Assembly: GCA_964348605.1 (NCBI GenBank)
Contig: CAYGDC010000001.1
Coordinates: 1-41,822 of the forward strand
Length of the DNA: 41,822 bases
From: JALOAR01 sp964348605
Lineage (GTDB): Bacteria; Patescibacteriota; Minisyncoccia; UBA6257; Colwellbacteraceae
Direction: 5' to 3'
A program made the position numbers and the translations under genes. Positions 1 through 7,310 of the stretch are shown here, one piece after another. Position 1 is the stretch's first letter. Every line of letters starts with the position of its first letter. The notes below the pieces were generated by a model. The model did not search any database. It was not told the DNA's origin and was given only the letters and a program-made list of their open reading frames with translations.

Positions 1-1
1 C

Positions 2-601
2 GGCAACGTCGGCATCGGGACAGCAACGCCAGTAGTCAGACTACATGTTGTTGGGGGCATCAGGTTTGACGGCAATCTTAATATGAACGGTAATAATATT
101 GTTGGAGTTAATAAGCTTTCTGCTGCTACTCTCGATCCTTTATTTAGAATTAATGGTGTAAATTATGCTACCTTTGCTCCTGCAATGGTAGGAGGAGTAA
201 AAGAAGAAATTGTGGATAGAGCTATTCTTGATAAAGTTGACCCCATTTATTGTTTTTCTCTAACAACGCATTGTTATAAAACAACGATTGATTTTACAGA
301 AGCCGCAGAAGGGACTGATCGATGGGTATGGTATCAAGTGGTTGATTTTGCCTCAGAAAATATTGAGATTTTTGCCACGCCTCAAAAGTTTCCAGTACCA
401 ATAGCTTATGAGGTTGGTGAAGGAAAAGTAACCTTCCGGGCTAGCGCTAATTTCGCCACAGATAGAGAAGTGCCTACATCTATTAATTTTAATTTCCGCC
501 TTATTGCTAGAAGGTTTGATTGGAGAGAGCATCCAACACTATCTCCTGATCAAGAAACGATACCCGTACTAAATCTTGACGCGATTAGAGATAATAATTA
601 A
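2..601 (+). CDS. Surface/stalk protein, C-terminal part (5' truncated by window edge)
   Basis: The open frame runs in from the window edge without a start, so only the last 199 residues are seen. It begins with GNVGIGTATP followed by LHVVGGIRFDGNLNMNG, the 'NVGIGT.TP...L.V.G...' pattern of repetitive stalk or tail-fibre-like surface proteins common in Candidate Phyla Radiation genomes; the two genes at 2195 and 3353 carry the same pattern. The remainder is a beta-rich domain with no catalytic motif that I recognise, ending in VLNLDAIRDNN. The next gene follows almost at once. The likely role is an exported surface structure; the exact function is unknown. Confidence 0.75.
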   Translation, partial: GNVGIGTATPVVRLHVVGGIRFDGNLNMNGNNIVGVNKLSAATLDPLFRINGVNYATFAPAMVGGVKEEIVDRAILDKVDPIYCFSLTTHCYKTTIDFTEAAEGTDRWVWYQVVDFASENIEIFATPQKFPVPIAYEVGEGKVTFRASANFATDREVPTSINFNFRLIARRFDWREHPTLSPDQETIPVLNLDAIRDNN

Positions 602-636
602 TTGTGGTTTTTTTTAAAACCATATTTTCATTTCTT

Positions 637-2112
637 ATGAGTAATAAAAGAAATTCCCAAAAATCATCTAAGGGACGATTTTTAATTAAAAAAAAGACTA
701 TTATAAATTTTAAAAAAAATTTTTTAAAAATTTTTACGAAAAAAATACTTTTTAAAAAAAATATAATTTTTATTATTATCGCGATTACTATTTTATTTTT
801 TTTAATAAAAACGTATAACTTACAAAACAACAATGCTTTAAGAAATGTGCCGGATAACTTATCGGTCGATAAAGAGATTCCTGTTTATCCTATTGACCCT
901 ATTGATCAAGTTGATCCGGAAGTTATTACTCCCAAAGAGACTATTGTTACTGAAGAGATATTTTCTTCAAGTTTCTCGGATTTATTTTCTGGGACTGGAT
1001 GGATAGATACTAATAACACAACTATGCATCAGAATTTTGTTTCTATGGCCTTTACCTTTCCTTCTATTTTTGAATGGACGCAGTTATCCACAATAGACAA
1101 TCAAGCTAAATCAAATTTTCAAGAACTTGAAGAAGATCAAAAAGAGATTTGTGTTCAAGACAGATGTTTAACAAAGCTTGAAAATAATCTTTTGTTTCAA
1201 GGAATAGCATTGCCATTCCCTCAAGAAATAAGACAAAAAAATATTTTAAATTTATCAATCGGAGCAATTAATGATATATGGCTTATCGGAGTCACAATTA
1301 AAAATAAAGAAGTCAATACAGAGCAATACGAAGGGTGGGTATTTTCTTTTGACGGATTAAATTTCAAAAAAATTTTTGGAGGAAATAGGGACAACGTTTT
1401 TTTATCTAATCATCCTGGCTTTTTTGGTTTTGGTGGAACAAGAAATAATTGGCTGGCTGCTTATGGGTCTTATGACGGATTATTGGCCCAGGTTTATAAT
1501 AATCAAGTAAAAAATTTATCTAGTTTATTAACCATGCGTTCTATGCAAGACGGGTTTAAGCCAATTATTGTAACAACGCAGGAAGAAAATGAAATATATT
1601 TTTATATATTAAGTGGCACAAAAACAAAGCCAAAACTTATTAAGTTTTTCACTAATACTGCAGGAGAAGTTATTGGTGTTTATGACTACGATCACTCATT
1701 TAATTTAAGAACGGTTGGCCCGACAGCATTTGCCTTACCTAGAGATAGCTCGCCTTACACACTCTTTTTTAGAGGCATTGATGACACAATATGGGGATTT
1801 AGAGATATGGGCTTTAATAAGAATATAGCTCGCGAAATTCGTTCTAATAACATCAATAGTTATGGAGCGACAGTAAGGGTAAGGGGCGCTACAATGGTAA
1901 TATCAAATTATTCAACAATAGGCGCAGAAGCATCATTCTTTTTATCCAATAATGGAGAAAGCTGGACAAAAGCAATTCTTGATGAAGAAGTTATTTTTCC
2001 TGACAGAGAAGGAAATAAGCTTTTTTGGAAAGCAGTTTTTAAGCCAGACACTAATTTAAAAACCTCTCCATTTCTTAATAAAGTTAATATTAATTTTCGC
2101 CTTGTGCGTTAA
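637..2112 (+). CDS. Membrane-anchored extracellular protein, possible beta-propeller
   Basis: The protein has about 491 residues from the ATG at 637; a GTG at 604 would add 11 residues and cannot be excluded. The N-terminus is very lysine-rich and is followed by one hydrophobic helix (IIFIIIAITILFFLI), giving a type II anchor with the bulk outside the cell. The outer part has repeated short blocks such as DIWLIGV, GWVFSFDGLNFKKI, NNWLAAYGSYDGLL and DTIWGFRDMGF, which resemble the blades of sialidase- or BNR-type beta-propellers. I see no catalytic residues that would make it an enzyme. It lies between stalk-type surface protein genes, which suggests a cell-surface role. The precise function is unknown. 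Confidence 0.7.
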   Translation: MSNKRNSQKSSKGRFLIKKKTIINFKKNFLKIFTKKILFKKNIIFIIIAITILFFLIKTYNLQNNNALRNVPDNLSVDKEIPVYPIDPIDQVDPEVITPKETIVTEEIFSSSFSDLFSGTGWIDTNNTTMHQNFVSMAFTFPSIFEWTQLSTIDNQAKSNFQELEEDQKEICVQDRCLTKLENNLLFQGIALPFPQEIRQKNILNLSIGAINDIWLIGVTIKNKEVNTEQYEGWVFSFDGLNFKKIFGGNRDNVFLSNHPGFFGFGGTRNNWLAAYGSYDGLLAQVYNNQVKNLSSLLTMRSMQDGFKPIIVTTQEENEIYFYILSGTKTKPKLIKFFTNTAGEVIGVYDYDHSFNLRTVGPTAFALPRDSSPYTLFFRGIDDTIWGFRDMGFNKNIAREIRSNNINSYGATVRVRGATMVISNYSTIGAEASFFLSNNGESWTKAILDEEVIFPDREGNKLFWKAVFKPDTNLKTSPFLNKVNINFRLVR

Positions 2113-2150
2113 AAAAATACACTCTATTTATTTCATATAAATTTATTATT

Positions 2151-2591
2151 TTACTACTACAACAAAAAACACAATCTATGTTATAATAAAAAACATGATA
2201 AAGGTCATAAGAAAAATCTTAAATAAGATGTCCAAAACAACTATAATGGTTTTAATTGGAATATTATTACTCATCCTGATTAGCATTATTCTAGGCATCC
2301 CCCAAGCTCTCGGTCAGGCAGCTCTTCAGCAAGTTAGAATTTTATCTGGCACTCAAATTGAAGTCTTAGGAGAAGGGACTGCTGTTTTTGATGTTGCCAC
2401 CAGAGTCACCGATGGAGGACCTATTCATATCTATGCCCGATCTACAGGAGCTGGAATTTATATTGATCCAACTAACAATGTTGGTATCGGAACAATTACT
2501 CCAACCATCAATAATAGATTAGATGTTGTTGGTAATGCTCGCATAGGAGGAAATCTCACAGTAACAGGAAGTAGTAATATTTGTACTTTAG
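2151..2591 (+). repeat. 441-bp direct repeat, copy 1 (promoter plus N-terminal module)
   Basis: The segment from ttactactac to gtactttag recurs at 3309-3749, and I see no difference between the copies. It contains the promoter, the start codon and the first 132 codons of the two genes at 2195 and 3353. The copies diverge abruptly on both sides. The right boundary coincides with an assembly gap, so the assembler may have reused one collapsed contig for both places; small differences between the real copies could be hidden. Confidence 0.9.
2179..2187 (+). promoter_or_regulatory. Extended -10 promoter for surface protein 1
   Basis: TG-T-TATAAT (TG at 2179-2180, TATAAT at 2182-2187) is a consensus extended -10 element. 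It ends 7 nt before the ATG at 2195, so transcription would begin at or next to the start codon and give a leaderless message. No good -35 is visible, as expected for an extended -10 promoter. Confidence 0.6.
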
Positions 2592-3252
2592 NNNNNNNNN
2601 NNNNNNNNNNNNNNNNNNNNNNNNNNNNNNNNNNNNNNNNNNNNNNNNNNNNNNNNNNNNNNNNNNNNNNNNNNNNNNNNNNNNNNNNNNNGCTCGCATA
2701 GGAGGAAATCTCACAGTAACAGGAAGTAGTAATATTTGTACTTTAGCTACTACTTGTCCCGGTGGATACACAAGATCTTCCAGCTCATCTATCTGGAAGT
2801 CTTGCGAGACAGGATCTCTTTCTTGCGGTCACGCCTGGAATCACAGCATGGGTTATAGATTTACTCCAGCTGTAGCTGGACAAATAACTCACCTTTGTGG
2901 ACATTTTAATGGCACTCGATGGGTTAGGATATATAATGCTGCTTTTGGGATATTAGCTAGCTCATCAATTACAAGCGCTAATAACTGGGTTTGTAATGCT
3001 ATTACTCCAGTTAATGTTACTGCCGCAGCTGTTCATTATGTAGTAGCTGAGCTTGCGGGTAGTGGTGGATGCATGAGGTCTGGGATAGTCTTGCCTGTAG
3101 GTTGCGCAGGCATAACAATCAATAATTCAGTACTCCAATCGCCCTCCGGCACATTTAGCTCTGCTCATTCATCAGCTTTCTCTGAAATGTATGGTGTAGC
3201 AGATATTATATTCGTGCCATCAACTGGGTCATTGTGTTGTCAGATTCCTTAA
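2195..3252 (+). CDS. Surface protein with shared N-terminal module and long Cys-rich tail (interrupted by false gap)
   Basis: The N-terminal 132 residues are encoded at 2195-2591: a basic start, a membrane helix (TTIMVLIGILLLILISIILGI), and a stalk with NVGIGTITP and RLDVVGNARIGGNLTVTG. A run of 100 N follows. The sequence after the gap begins with the same 55 bases that precede it. Removing the N run and one copy gives an uninterrupted frame of about 300 residues, with the tail starting ATTCPGGY and ending SLCCQIP. The tail has nine cysteines and no recognised domain. It is probably an exported surface protein whose tail is disulphide-bonded or displayed. The paralogue at 3353 has the same first 132 residues and a different, shorter tail. 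Confidence 0.7.
2592..2691. other. Assembly gap (100 N), probably artificial
   Basis: The 55 bases before the gap (2537-2591) and the 55 after it (2692-2746) are identical. This is what results when two de Bruijn contigs that overlap by k=55 are joined with a default N run. The true gap is therefore probably negative, and the gene at 2195 is probably intact. Confidence 0.8.
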
Positions 3253-3308
3253 GTTAAAAACTTAAATAACTAATTAGTGCCAATCTTATTATTTTTTATA
3301 AATTGCCA

Positions 3309-3749
3309 TTACTACTACAACAAAAAACACAATCTATGTTATAATAAAAAACATGATAAAGGTCATAAGAAAAATCTTAAATAAGATGTCCAAAACAACT
3401 ATAATGGTTTTAATTGGAATATTATTACTCATCCTGATTAGCATTATTCTAGGCATCCCCCAAGCTCTCGGTCAGGCAGCTCTTCAGCAAGTTAGAATTT
3501 TATCTGGCACTCAAATTGAAGTCTTAGGAGAAGGGACTGCTGTTTTTGATGTTGCCACCAGAGTCACCGATGGAGGACCTATTCATATCTATGCCCGATC
3601 TACAGGAGCTGGAATTTATATTGATCCAACTAACAATGTTGGTATCGGAACAATTACTCCAACCATCAATAATAGATTAGATGTTGTTGGTAATGCTCGC
3701 ATAGGAGGAAATCTCACAGTAACAGGAAGTAGTAATATTTGTACTTTAG
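3309..3749 (+). repeat. 441-bp direct repeat, copy 2 (promoter plus N-terminal module)
   Basis: This is the second copy of the block at 2151-2591, again covering the extended -10 element, start codon and 132 codons. Downstream of 3749 the sequence is unrelated to the first copy. Confidence 0.9.
3337..3345 (+). promoter_or_regulatory. Extended -10 promoter for surface protein 2
   Basis: TG-T-TATAAT as in the first copy, with TATAAT at 3340-3345 ending 7 nt before the ATG at 3353. A leaderless message is predicted. Confidence 0.6.
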
Positions 3750-3865
3750 TTAATTATACCGCTACTAGCGGTACCACAAATTGTCCAAGTGGACATTTTG
3801 TTTGGCCAGCTCAAGCCCTTACTGCAGGCGCAATGCTATGTTGCAGGGTAAACAATCCTTTATAA
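3353..3865 (+). CDS. Surface protein with shared N-terminal module and short Cys tail
   Basis: The protein has 170 residues. Residues 1-132 are identical to those of the gene at 2195: basic start, membrane helix, and NVGIGT/GNLTVTG stalk. The remaining 38 residues are different: they begin VNYTATSGTTNCPSGHF and end AMLCCRVNNPL. Although the tails are otherwise unlike, both contain C-P-x-G near the beginning and L-C-C near the end, so they may be divergent members of one tail family. No enzyme motif is present. It is probably an exported surface or pilin-like protein, and the shared promoter implies co-regulation with its neighbour. Confidence 0.75.
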   Translation: MIKVIRKILNKMSKTTIMVLIGILLLILISIILGIPQALGQAALQQVRILSGTQIEVLGEGTAVFDVATRVTDGGPIHIYARSTGAGIYIDPTNNVGIGTITPTINNRLDVVGNARIGGNLTVTGSSNICTLVNYTATSGTTNCPSGHFVWPAQALTAGAMLCCRVNNPL

Positions 3866-3967
3866 AGCAAGAATCTAATAAATGGTGCTTAGAATATATT
3901 AAGCTCTAGATTTTAAAAAAAGCATATTTTTTTATTTTGCGATAAAAAAGAGATAATTCTTGCTTTA
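3863..3967. repeat. 12-bp inverted repeat flanking an AT-rich spacer
   Basis: TAAAGCAAGAAT (3863-3874) is perfectly complementary to ATTCTTGCTTTA (3956-3967), with 81 bases between. The left arm overlaps the stop codon of the surface gene. It may mark a transcript end or an element boundary. I see no gene in the 162 bases between the surface gene and the Hxs locus. Confidence 0.4.
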
Positions 3968-4027
3968 AATAAAAATTTAAATTAAAATAACAAAAAGTTT
4001 TAATTTTAAAAAATTATATTTAAAATA

Positions 4028-4771
4028 ATGGCACAACAAGCAAAAGATGTGATTTCAGAAAATAAAATTAATTTACGAACTCCAAAAAAGAAAAGCAAAA
4101 CTAATTTTATGGATGAACTTATAATTTCTGTTAATACCAAAACATATCCTTTAGAAGCTATTTTTGGCGCATCTTATGTTTTTATTAATAATGCATATAT
4201 TTTTTTAGACGGGGATCCAGAAAAAAAAATAGATATTAAATTAAAACTAAAGCCTGAATCATTAAATTCTTTTCAGAATATTAAGGAGCTAAAAGGAGAA
4301 TTCTTAAACGAACTTTTAAATTTTAGTTGGCGTCATCGAATTTCAAAAGAAAATAAACAATTAAGAGAATATATCGTTGGAGCTGCCTTACTTGGAGCAA
4401 CAGGAGGGGGCGGCATTTATCGACAAACAGATTCTTCAATAGAAGAAGATACTATTAAAGCAATTGATCATAAGGCCAAAACAATTGCTGAGGTGATTGC
4501 TGAAAATGAAATCGATAATAGTTTTGATGACCCTCTGGGCATTGCGGTGCCTTGGGAAGAAAAATTTCAAAAAAAGGGATCTAAAAAAACAGAATCTCCA
4601 AGTAATAATGCCCGTAAACAAACGACAAATTCTAGGGAGTCTTTAGACATCGCCGTCGCATGGGGAGAGAAGCAAGCAATGCCATCCTCCAATAAAAAAA
4701 ATCAAAATAATATTGTAAAAAAATCAAAAGATAAAAAACATGGCAAGCCAAAAAGAGCAAATCAAGTTTAA
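4028..4771 (+). CDS. hxsD: HxsD-like protein with unusual C-terminal extension
   Basis: Residues about 30-125 resemble HxsD, the small partner protein of His-Xaa-Ser radical SAM systems: an opening strand with TKTYPLEAIFGASYVFINNAY, then EFLNELLNFSWRHRI and QLREYIVGAALLG, matching the family's 'LLNDYxLRE'-type signature. HxsD proteins are usually near 100 residues; this one has 247. The extra part is lysine-, asparagine- and serine-rich and holds two similar motifs, DPLGIAVPWEEK (168-179) and ESLDIAVAWGEK (204-215). It opens the locus, and the next gene overlaps its end by 32 nt, suggesting coupled translation. HxsD proteins have no established reaction; a scaffold or peptide-binding role is an inference. 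Confidence 0.65.
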   Translation: MAQQAKDVISENKINLRTPKKKSKTNFMDELIISVNTKTYPLEAIFGASYVFINNAYIFLDGDPEKKIDIKLKLKPESLNSFQNIKELKGEFLNELLNFSWRHRISKENKQLREYIVGAALLGATGGGGIYRQTDSSIEEDTIKAIDHKAKTIAEVIAENEIDNSFDDPLGIAVPWEEKFQKKGSKKTESPSNNARKQTTNSRESLDIAVAWGEKQAMPSSNKKNQNNIVKKSKDKKHGKPKRANQV

Positions 4772-4955
4772 TAAAAAAATTTATCACCATGAAGCAATTG
4801 CAAAAACAGTTAAGGCTTTCCATGAGTTGGCTATTTTTACCATAAAAGAAGATCAGGATAATATTGTGGTTTATTTAGAAACAAGTCCTGCAGTTGTAAA
4901 TATTAATGATGAATTCGCTAACTATGTTTTGGCTGAAACAATATCTATTAAATAG
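4740..4955 (+). CDS. Second small HxsD-like protein
   Basis: The protein has 71 residues. The sequence IKFNKKIYHHEAIAKTVKAF, then NIVVYLE, then INDEFANYVLAET follows the order seen in HxsD-type proteins: a strand, the 'iY..eAI..a...F' helix, a strand, and an 'EF.NyvL' helix. It is closer to the ordinary HxsD core than the longer protein upstream. It overlaps that gene by 32 nt and ends 20 nt before hxsB, so the three are probably one operon. It could serve as the peptide-binding partner of HxsB, as PqqD-type domains do elsewhere; that is an inference. Confidence 0.6.
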   Translation: MASQKEQIKFNKKIYHHEAIAKTVKAFHELAIFTIKEDQDNIVVYLETSPAVVNINDEFANYVLAETISIK

Positions 4956-4975
4956 CTTAAAATAAAAAATATATA

Positions 4976-6427
4976 ATGTCGCAAAAAAAACAAAATCCAG
5001 CTTTTTTACGATTTAAACAACTTGGCAAGGATTATTTAATTACCAATGATTTTGGCAATCATGTATTTTTGTTGCCACAACAATTTCAAAAACTTATTGC
5101 AGGCAAGCTAACCAGAGGCAGAACATATGAAACATTAGTAGAAAAAGGGTTTATTAAAGATAAAATTAACTGGGCACAAGCAATTATGCGTTATCAGAAG
5201 GGCCACGTTTCTTTATTACAAGGCACATCTCTTCACATAATGGTAGTTACATTAAGATGTGATACTAAATGTGTATATTGTCAGGCAAGCTCAAGGCCGA
5301 TGAATAGCCGAGGCTATGACATGGATAAAAAAACAGCTAAAAAGATAATAGATTTTATATTTCAAACCCCAAGCCCAACCATTACTATTGAATTTCAAGG
5401 AGGAGAGCCGCTAGCTAATTGGCCAGTGGTCAAATTTGTAGTGGAATATGCTAGAAAAAAAGAAAAATCTACCAAGAAGCATTTATTTATAGGATTAGTC
5501 TCTAATTTTAATATGATGACGCAAGAACGCCTAGATTTTTTAATGAAAAATTATGTTGGTATGTGCACGTCTTTAGATGGCCCAGAATTTTTACACAATC
5601 TTAATCGCCCATTTCCAAATAATAACAGCTATCAAATAACTACAAAATGGATTAAAAAAATTCAAGAAATAACAGAAGAACAAAGAAAAACATCTAAAAA
5701 GTTTTATGAATTATCTGCTCTGGTTACTATTTCTAAACAGTCCCTACAATATCCCAAAGAGATCATTGATGAGTATTTAAAGCACGGCTTTAGAGGTATC
5801 CATTTAAGGCCTCTTAATTATTTAGGATCTGCTCAGAAATCTGGAGAAAAAATAGGCTACTCAACGCAAGAATTTTTGAATTTTTGGCGTAAGTCGATGG
5901 ATTATATTCTATCCTTAAACCTTAAGGGGACGCCATTTCTTGAAAGAGGCACAATGATTATTTTAGAAAAAATATTAAAAGGGGGAGATCCAGGATATGC
6001 TGATTTAAGATCTCCTTGTGGTGCAACCATTAGCCAAATGTTATATAATTACGATGGCAAGATTTATACTTGCGATGAAGGCAGAATGAGGGAAGATGAT
6101 TCTTTTATGATAGGAGATATTAATCATAAACCATCTAGTGAATCAAAAGAGAAAGCTTTTTATGAAAATATTGTCTCTGGAGAAAAAGTTAAAACAGTGA
6201 TTGTCGCCTCTACTTTAGATAATTCTCCCTGTGATTATTGTGTTTACAAGCCATATTGTGGCGTTTGTCCAGTATTAAATTATATAGCTCATGAAAACCT
6301 AACTCCTCAAATTCATAATACTGATTGGTGCCAGAGGCACCAAGGAATTTTTTATTATATTTTTGAAAAACTTAAAAACAAAAAAACAGCCGAAATTTTT
6401 AAACGCTGGGTAAAAATTAATGATTAA
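4976..6427 (+). CDS. hxsB: His-Xaa-Ser system radical SAM/SPASM maturase HxsB
   Basis: The protein has 483 residues, a normal length for HxsB. The N-terminal segment (LRFKQLGKDYLITNDFGNHV, then FLLPQQFQKLIAGKL) is the pre-domain typical of HxsB. The radical SAM core follows with CDTKCVYC near residue 95 and the GGEP motif near 142. A C-terminal SPASM region (about 347-455) has CGA, YTCDEGRM, CDYCVYKPYCGVC and a last cysteine in TDWC, so it should bind auxiliary iron-sulphur clusters. The enzyme is cytosolic and is predicted to install a radical-derived modification on the His-Xaa-Ser precursor encoded 21 nt downstream. The exact modification made by HxsB here cannot be told from sequence. Confidence 0.85.
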   Translation: MSQKKQNPAFLRFKQLGKDYLITNDFGNHVFLLPQQFQKLIAGKLTRGRTYETLVEKGFIKDKINWAQAIMRYQKGHVSLLQGTSLHIMVVTLRCDTKCVYCQASSRPMNSRGYDMDKKTAKKIIDFIFQTPSPTITIEFQGGEPLANWPVVKFVVEYARKKEKSTKKHLFIGLVSNFNMMTQERLDFLMKNYVGMCTSLDGPEFLHNLNRPFPNNNSYQITTKWIKKIQEITEEQRKTSKKFYELSALVTISKQSLQYPKEIIDEYLKHGFRGIHLRPLNYLGSAQKSGEKIGYSTQEFLNFWRKSMDYILSLNLKGTPFLERGTMIILEKILKGGDPGYADLRSPCGATISQMLYNYDGKIYTCDEGRMREDDSFMIGDINHKPSSESKEKAFYENIVSGEKVKTVIVASTLDNSPCDYCVYKPYCGVCPVLNYIAHENLTPQIHNTDWCQRHQGIFYYIFEKLKNKKTAEIFKRWVKIND

Positions 6428-6439
6428 TATTGATATACT

Positions 6440-6445
6440 TATAAT
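6440..6445 (+). promoter_or_regulatory. Candidate -10 element before hxsA
   Basis: TATAAT at 6440-6445 ends 3 nt before the ATG at 6449. Transcription from it would begin inside or just after the first codon, so it may be fortuitous. If real, it would allow the precursor gene to be transcribed more strongly than hxsB. No convincing -35 is visible. Confidence 0.3.
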
Positions 6446-6448
6446 ACA

Positions 6449-7286
6449 ATGAATATTAAAAAAAAGTTTCCAATAATTAAAAAAAGGATACAGGCCTTTC
6501 TTAGCAGCGAAGAAGGCAGAATAAGTAAAAAAAGCGCATTAGAGCTTGGGACGACAGTTGCTATTATAGGGATAATGGCCACAAGGGTTGCTGCAGCTCA
6601 TACTAGTTATTTTCAAAATGCGCCTGGTGCTGGAGCGCATGCATCTGGAGGAGTTGCTCCCCCCCCCCCTGCGGCCAATCATGTTAGTTTTTTTGAAAAT
6701 GTAGCTGGACAAGGCAGGCATTCTTCTCATGCCTCCCACGCCTCTCATGGTTCTCATAGCTCCCATAGCTCCCACGGCTCCCATGGCTCTCATAGCTCCC
6801 ATAGCTCTCATAGCTCTCATAGCTCNNNNNNNNNNNNNNNNNNNNNNNNNNNNNNNNNNNNNNNNNNNNNNNNNNNNNNNNNNNNNNNNNNNNNNNNNNN
6901 NNNNNNNNNNNNNNNNNNNNNNNNNTAGCTCCCATGCTTCTCATGGCTCTCATGGCTCTCATAGCTCTCATAGCTCTCATAGCTCTCATAGCTCTCATAG
7001 CTCCCATAGCTCTCATAGCTCCCATGCTTCTCATGGCTCTCATGGCTCTCATAGCTCTCATAGCTCTCATAGCTCTCATAGCTCTCATAGCTCCCATAGC
7101 TCTCATAGCTCCCATGCTTCTCATGGCTCTCATGGCTCTCATAGCTCTCATAGCTCTCATGGCTCTCATGGCTCTCATAGCTCCCACGGCTCCCATGGCT
7201 CTCATAGCTCCCACGGCTCCCATGGCTCCCATGCCTCTCATAGCTCTCATGGCTCTTGTATAGTTTGTTGTGTTATCACATTTTGA
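6449..7286 (+). CDS. hxsA: HxsA-like His-Xaa-Ser repeat precursor protein (contains assembly gap)
   Basis: This is the probable substrate of the locus. Residues 1-32 are basic and charged, 33-50 are hydrophobic (LGTTVAIIGIMATRVAAA), and two related 14-residue blocks follow, H51-TSYFQNAPGAGA-H64 and H78-VSFFENVAGQGR-H91. From residue 91 the chain is a strict His-Xaa-Ser array with Xaa = Ser, Gly or Ala: 11 full triplets before the gap and 36 after it. It ends GSCIVCCVITF. HxsA proteins are defined by H-x-S repeats, and HxsB and HxsD genes lie directly upstream. The gap is 100 N (unknown size), so the frame on its two sides differs by one as written; the true length must be a multiple of three. 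A C11 tract (6659-6669) encodes PPPP and precedes the repeats. Confidence 0.8.
6719..7250 (+). repeat. 9-bp His-Xaa-Ser tandem repeat with 90-bp higher-order unit
   Basis: The basic 9-bp unit is CAY-(AGC/GGC/GCY)-TCY, encoding H-S/G/A-S. After the gap a 90-bp (30-residue) higher-order unit is visible: 6926-7015 and 7016-7105 look identical, and a third copy starting at 7106 diverges towards its end. Such homogenised repeats expand and contract easily and are hard to assemble, which explains the gap. Confidence 0.9.
6826..6925. other. Assembly gap (100 N) inside the His-Xaa-Ser repeats
   Basis: Unlike the first gap, the flanking 55-mers differ, so this is a real break in the repeat. The 9-bp periodicity on both sides predicts that the missing length is 3 plus a multiple of 9 bases. 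Confidence 0.85.
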
Positions 7287-7310
7287 TATATTGTATTTAC
7301 AATCAAATCC

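Noticed and set aside
1..3865. Prophage tail-fibre region
   Set aside because: Stalk-like motifs occur, but no phage structural, packaging or integrase genes are visible. Surface proteins of the cell fit better.
6926..7250. CRISPR-like regular repeats
   Set aside because: The repeat is a continuous 9-bp coding tandem with 90-bp higher-order blocks; there are no unique spacers, no leader and no cas genes.
6684..7263. Long open frames on both strands and in other frames through the His-Xaa-Ser repeat (Met-Arg-Ala-Met and Ala-Leu-Ile repeats)
   Set aside because: They are automatic by-products of a 9-bp tandem repeat, which stays open in every frame. Only the frame joined to a leader peptide and an upstream start is credible.
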